Source: Gammaproteobacteria bacterium (GTDB lineage Bacteria; Pseudomonadota; Gammaproteobacteria; Pseudomonadales; Azotimanducaceae). Taken from it: a DNA stretch of 64,000 nt. Location of the stretch: positions 176,494-240,493 of the forward strand of contig JAPPGK010000056.1 of assembly GCA_028821405.1 (NCBI GenBank), written 5' to 3'. The notes under the pieces are model-generated. The model did not search any database and was not told where the DNA came from. It worked only from the letters and a program-made list of their open reading frames with translations. The position numbers were made by a program, and so were the translations under genes. Positions 61,662-64,000 of the stretch are shown here, piece by piece (position 1 is the stretch's first letter; each line of letters opens with the position of its first letter).

Positions 61662-62655
61662 TCTTCCGATCATCTGGGCCTTTATTCTGGCCTTTGCCGT
61701 CTTCACCTACGTGGTACTGGACGGGTTCGACCTCGGCATCGGCATCGTCTTCCCCCTTCTCGGCACCGACGAAAACCGAGCCCGGGCGATGAACAGCGTC
61801 GCACCCGTATGGGACGGCAACGAGACGTGGCTGATCCTCGGCGGCGGGGGATTGTTCGCCGCCTTTCCCCTCGCCTACGCGGTTCTCATGCCGGCGTTGT
61901 ACGCCCCCATGATCGCCATGATCCTGGCGTTGATATTCCGCGGCGTCGCATTCGAGTACCGGTGGCGTAACCCGGCGCACCGATCCTTCTGGGACCGTGG
62001 TTTTCACCTGGGCTCGCTAGCCGCGACCTGCGCACAGGGAATCGTGCTCGGCACCATCGTCCAAGGCATCGAGGTCGAGGGCAGATCCTATTCAGGTGGG
62101 TGGTGGGATTGGGTGAGTCCGTTTTCGGTCATGTGCGGGATCGCACTGACGGCAGGCTATGGTCTGCTGGGTACGACGTGGCTCGTGCTCAAGTCAACGG
62201 GCGATCTGCGCGAGCGCGCCTATGTTCTGGCCCGGATCGCCGCGATCGCGACGCTGGGGTTCATAGGCGTTGTCAGCCTCTGGATGCCTTTCCTGTCGCC
62301 GGAGATCGCCGCGCGCTGGTTCACCTTCCCGCAGATTGTCTTTGTCCTGCCGGTGCCCACACTCACCACCGCCCTCGCGGCCTTGCTGGCATGGGGTCTG
62401 ATGACAAAACGGGACGCGGTGCCGTTCCCCGCGTCAATCGGGCTTTTCGGCTTGTGCTTTGCCGGGCTCGGTATCGGTCTCTACCCCTACATCGTGCCCC
62501 GTGCGATCAGCATCCAAGAAGCTGCGGCCCCTGACGGCAGCCTACAGTTCATGCTGATCGGCGCGGCAATCCTCCTGCCGATGATCCTTGCCTATACGGC
62601 GTATTCCTACTGGATCTTTCGGGGCAAGATCGACCCGGACGCCGGCTACCACTGA
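61654..62655 (+). CDS. cioB: Cytochrome bd-type ubiquinol oxidase subunit II (CioB type)
   Basis: Second bd subunit, 333 residues with eight to nine membrane helices. It begins MFDLPIIWAFILAFAVFTYVVLDGFDLGIGI, the canonical CydB start, and carries NSVAPVWDGNETWLILGGGG and FEYRWRNPAHRSFWDRGF. The upstream gene overlaps it by eight bases. The stop overlaps the ATG of a 45-codon gene (TGATG), giving a three-gene translationally coupled set. Forms the heterodimer with CioA. Confidence 0.95.
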   Translation: MFDLPIIWAFILAFAVFTYVVLDGFDLGIGIVFPLLGTDENRARAMNSVAPVWDGNETWLILGGGGLFAAFPLAYAVLMPALYAPMIAMILALIFRGVAFEYRWRNPAHRSFWDRGFHLGSLAATCAQGIVLGTIVQGIEVEGRSYSGGWWDWVSPFSVMCGIALTAGYGLLGTTWLVLKSTGDLRERAYVLARIAAIATLGFIGVVSLWMPFLSPEIAARWFTFPQIVFVLPVPTLTTALAALLAWGLMTKRDAVPFPASIGLFGLCFAGLGIGLYPYIVPRAISIQEAAAPDGSLQFMLIGAAILLPMILAYTAYSYWIFRGKIDPDAGYH

Positions 62656-62792
62656 TGTTCAAGCCGAGCGGCGACCACGTCGACAAGACCGGACCAAAGG
62701 AGATCGTCTGGTTCATCGTTCTGTGGATCCTCGGCGTTGCTGGCGTCGGTGTTCTGGCCATCGCGATCAGGCTCGTTCTTGGCGCGTGGTGA
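62655..62792 (+). CDS. Tiny membrane subunit after cioB (DUF2474/CydX-like)
   Basis: 45-codon gene whose ATG overlaps the cioB stop. The N-terminus FKPSGDHVDKTGPKE is polar; one membrane helix follows (IVWFIVLWILGVAGVGVLAI) and the protein ends IRLVLGAW. Size, position and the W...W...R pattern resemble the DUF2474 proteins found after cioAB, counterparts of the CydX/AppX stabilising subunit of bd oxidases. Because it is so short it is easily missed. Its role (assembly or haem stability) is inferred from that analogy. Confidence 0.8.
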   Translation: MFKPSGDHVDKTGPKEIVWFIVLWILGVAGVGVLAIAIRLVLGAW

Positions 62793-62879
62793 CGCCGCGC
62801 CGGGTCGACGCCAAACGCGCCCGTCACGATTCGGCATGGCCTCGACCGGCGCTACGAGAGCGCGGCAGCTTTCTCGAAA

Positions 62880-62935
62880 CGCGCCGAAGGGCGCGCCGGG
62901 ACGGGACAAGCCGTCCCCTACGCCGGACTCGTCGG
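62880..62935 (+). repeat. Dispersed palindromic repeat, full copy
   Basis: The left module CGCCGAAGGGCGCGCC (62882-62897) joins directly to the right module GGGACGGGACAAGCCGTCCC (62898-62917), then CTACG. One C of the stem is missing compared with 22775-22795. CGGACTCGTCGG afterwards also resembles 21040-21053. It separates the convergent cio and VOC genes. Confidence 0.7.
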
Positions 62936-62951
62936 TCGCCGTCCCCGAGTA

Positions 62952-63314
62952 TTAGACGTCTTCGATCACTCGGTACCACTCCCAGCGCAGACCGTCGGGT
63001 TCGGTTGCCCAGACCTTGTTCTGGCGGGCATGGCAGCAGGTGATGTCGTTCTCGTCGAAATGCAGGATCCCGCCCGCGCTGACGCGCTCACGGGCGGCGC
63101 CGACATCGGCGTCGTCGAACACTTCGACGCCTAGGTGGTTGAGGCGTTCCGGGGCATCGGGTTCCTCGAACAGCACGAGCTTCAAGGGCGGCTCGTCGAT
63201 CGCGAAGTTGGCGTAGCCTGGCTTTTGCTTGGCCGGCGCGGCGCCAAACATCTTGGAGCAGAAGTCGACCGCAGCGTCGAGATCGTGGACATTCAGCGCG
63301 AGTTGCAGCCGCAT
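62952..63314 (-). CDS. VOC (glyoxalase/dioxygenase) protein, ArsI/CadI-like
   Basis: Small vicinal-oxygen-chelate protein of 120 residues. Probable metal ligands are H10 (LNVHDLDAAVDF), H60 (RLNHLGVEV) and E112 (WEWY). The adjacent cysteines C93-C94 in ITCCHARQNKVWATEPDG coincide with the thiol pair that binds trivalent arsenic in ArsI C-As lyases and is kept in CadI proteins. That pattern separates it from ordinary glyoxalases. It starts on the stop of the DUF4920 gene (TGATG), so the two are coupled. A metal or metalloid stress role is inferred; no arsR or arsenic transporter is nearby. Confidence 0.82.
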   Translation of the reverse strand: MRLQLALNVHDLDAAVDFCSKMFGAAPAKQKPGYANFAIDEPPLKLVLFEEPDAPERLNHLGVEVFDDADVGAARERVSAGGILHFDENDITCCHARQNKVWATEPDGLRWEWYRVIEDV

Positions 63315-63793
63315 CAGGACTCTCCACTGACCCTGGGTTCACGAAGTTCGACGCCCCGGGCCACGAAACTCACCTGGACTGCCGTTCCGTCGGGCTGCCT
63401 GTTCAGCGTGGCGCCCTCCCCGACGAGATGATCGACTTCGCGCTTGGACAGTTCCTCGCGAACGAACTCGCCTTCGAGGCGCGCTGTCCATCCCATGGAG
63501 TCTTTCGGCACGAAGAAGCCGTAGTTCTCGAACGTGACCCGCACGCCTCGGCTCTCGCCCGGTGGCATCAACTCCAACCAGCATCCTTTCATCTGGCAGA
63601 CCTTGTCGACCTTGCCCTCGACGATCAACGAACGACCGAGGTGCGCCTCGGGGGCGGCGATAGCGCTCTTTAGATCAACGCTCGGGGAATCGCCAAGCGC
63701 CGCCCCACGACGAACAATGTCGTCCGCAAACGTCCATTGTCCAATGGCAGCCGAGAGGATCGCCGCAAGGCCGGACAAACGAACCAGATTCAT
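63314..63793 (-). CDS. DUF4920 domain exported protein
   Basis: Exported protein of 159 residues. The signal peptide MNLVRLSGLAAILSAAIGQWTFA is followed by a domain with the DUF4920 hallmark GKVDKVCQMKGCWLELM (two cysteines six residues apart) and VRVTFENYGFFVPKDSMGWTARLEGEF. The DUF4920 fold is OB-like, and the CxxxxGC motif is suited to metal or redox chemistry in the periplasm. ATG 63793 gives the best signal sequence. Coupled to the downstream VOC gene. Function unknown. Confidence 0.85.
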   Translation of the reverse strand: MNLVRLSGLAAILSAAIGQWTFADDIVRRGAALGDSPSVDLKSAIAAPEAHLGRSLIVEGKVDKVCQMKGCWLELMPPGESRGVRVTFENYGFFVPKDSMGWTARLEGEFVREELSKREVDHLVGEGATLNRQPDGTAVQVSFVARGVELREPRVSGES

Positions 63794-63892
63794 GGCAGTC
63801 ACCGCAACCAAAGTTCGGGCCTGAACATATATCCGTCAGCGCCGGCCATCAAGCACAAGGCCAACGTCGCCGCAATCATGCCTGGACATCCG

Positions 63893-63930
63893 GTCCCAGG
63901 ACGGGACGGGGCAAGCCCGCCCCTACGCGT
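63893..63930 (+). repeat. Dispersed palindromic repeat, copy near right edge
   Basis: GGGACGGGGCAAGCCCGCCC (63903-63922) then CTACG. GGGC(G/A)GG-type arms enclose the CAAG loop. It lies in a non-coding stretch from 63794 to the window end, in which nothing else was recognised. Confidence 0.6.
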
Positions 63931-64000
63931 TTCGGCGACCTAGGCCCTAGTGTCCCGTCAACCCTCAAACGTCGCGTCAGCGTGGCCGCAAGCGTCGCCC

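Overview
The window is about 64 kb of high-GC, densely coding bacterial chromosome. Three TonB-dependent receptors, an ECF sigma/FecR surface-signalling pair, a BamE-like lipoprotein, a cyanide-insensitive-type bd oxidase and a class of OMP decarboxylase typical of Proteobacteria indicate a Gram-negative, aerobic or microaerobic pseudomonadote, probably an uncultured gammaproteobacterium. The abundance of sulfatases, phytanoyl-CoA dioxygenase (PhyH)-like enzymes and class III CoA-transferases resembles marine or sponge-associated lineages. This placement is inferred from gene content; no rRNA or tRNA gene was seen.

Layout. 1-1.0 kb: the start of an M9 collagenase-like lipoprotein that runs off the left edge (minus strand). 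1.5-6.9 kb: TonB receptor, PhyH dioxygenase and PLP decarboxylase on the plus strand. 6.9-9.7 kb: a sulfatase divergent from an AzgA-type purine permease. 9.8-12.3 kb: a PhyH/SDR translationally coupled pair, a retropepsin-like protein and a small lipoprotein. 12.3-20.2 kb: a fecI-fecR-fecA-like signalling operon (minus) and, divergently, a close receptor paralogue without the signalling domain. 20.5-29.2 kb: a coiled-coil protein, then sulfatase, PhyH, YejA-like binding protein, sulfatase, small unknown protein and PhyH in one direction. 29.2-34.2 kb: Gfo/Idh/MocA oxidoreductase, NTF2-like protein, enolase-superfamily dehydratase, a frameshifted histidine phosphatase and an alpha/beta hydrolase. 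34.4-40.0 kb (minus): a second coiled-coil protein, a periplasmic sulfatase, PhyH, glutaryl-CoA dehydrogenase-like enzyme and pyrF. 40.0-42.1 kb: SMP-30 lactonase and a second Gfo/Idh/MocA enzyme. 42.2-49.2 kb: DUF1640-like protein, a CmcJ/NvfI oxidoreductase divergent from a double-domain CoA-transferase, type III glutamine synthetase and a rhodanese. 49.3-54.0 kb: a minus-strand operon of three coupled CoA-transferases. 54.1-57.0 kb: GH32-like hydrolase and carotenoid oxygenase. 57.1-64.0 kb: Uma2, DUF924, amidohydrolase, BamE-like lipoprotein, cioAB with a tiny 45-residue third subunit, ArsI/CadI-like VOC protein and DUF4920 protein.

Read together, the genes describe a scavenging catabolic island: receptors and a periplasmic binding protein for uptake, sulfatases and iron/2-oxoglutarate dioxygenases to strip and oxidise substituents, oxidoreductases, lactonase and dehydratase for sugar-acid chemistry, and CoA-transferases and an acyl-CoA dehydrogenase for acid activation. 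Exact substrates cannot be read from sequence.

The most unusual items are the sulfatase/PhyH/YejA operon and the repeated sulfatase-PhyH pairing; two small membrane coiled-coil proteins built from 33-bp tandem repeats, each beside a sulfatase; the inverted receptor paralogues around fecIR; a dispersed palindromic intergenic repeat in about eight copies; and an unlisted small subunit after cioB. Apart from the FecI-like sigma factor, no DNA-binding regulator was recognised in the whole window.
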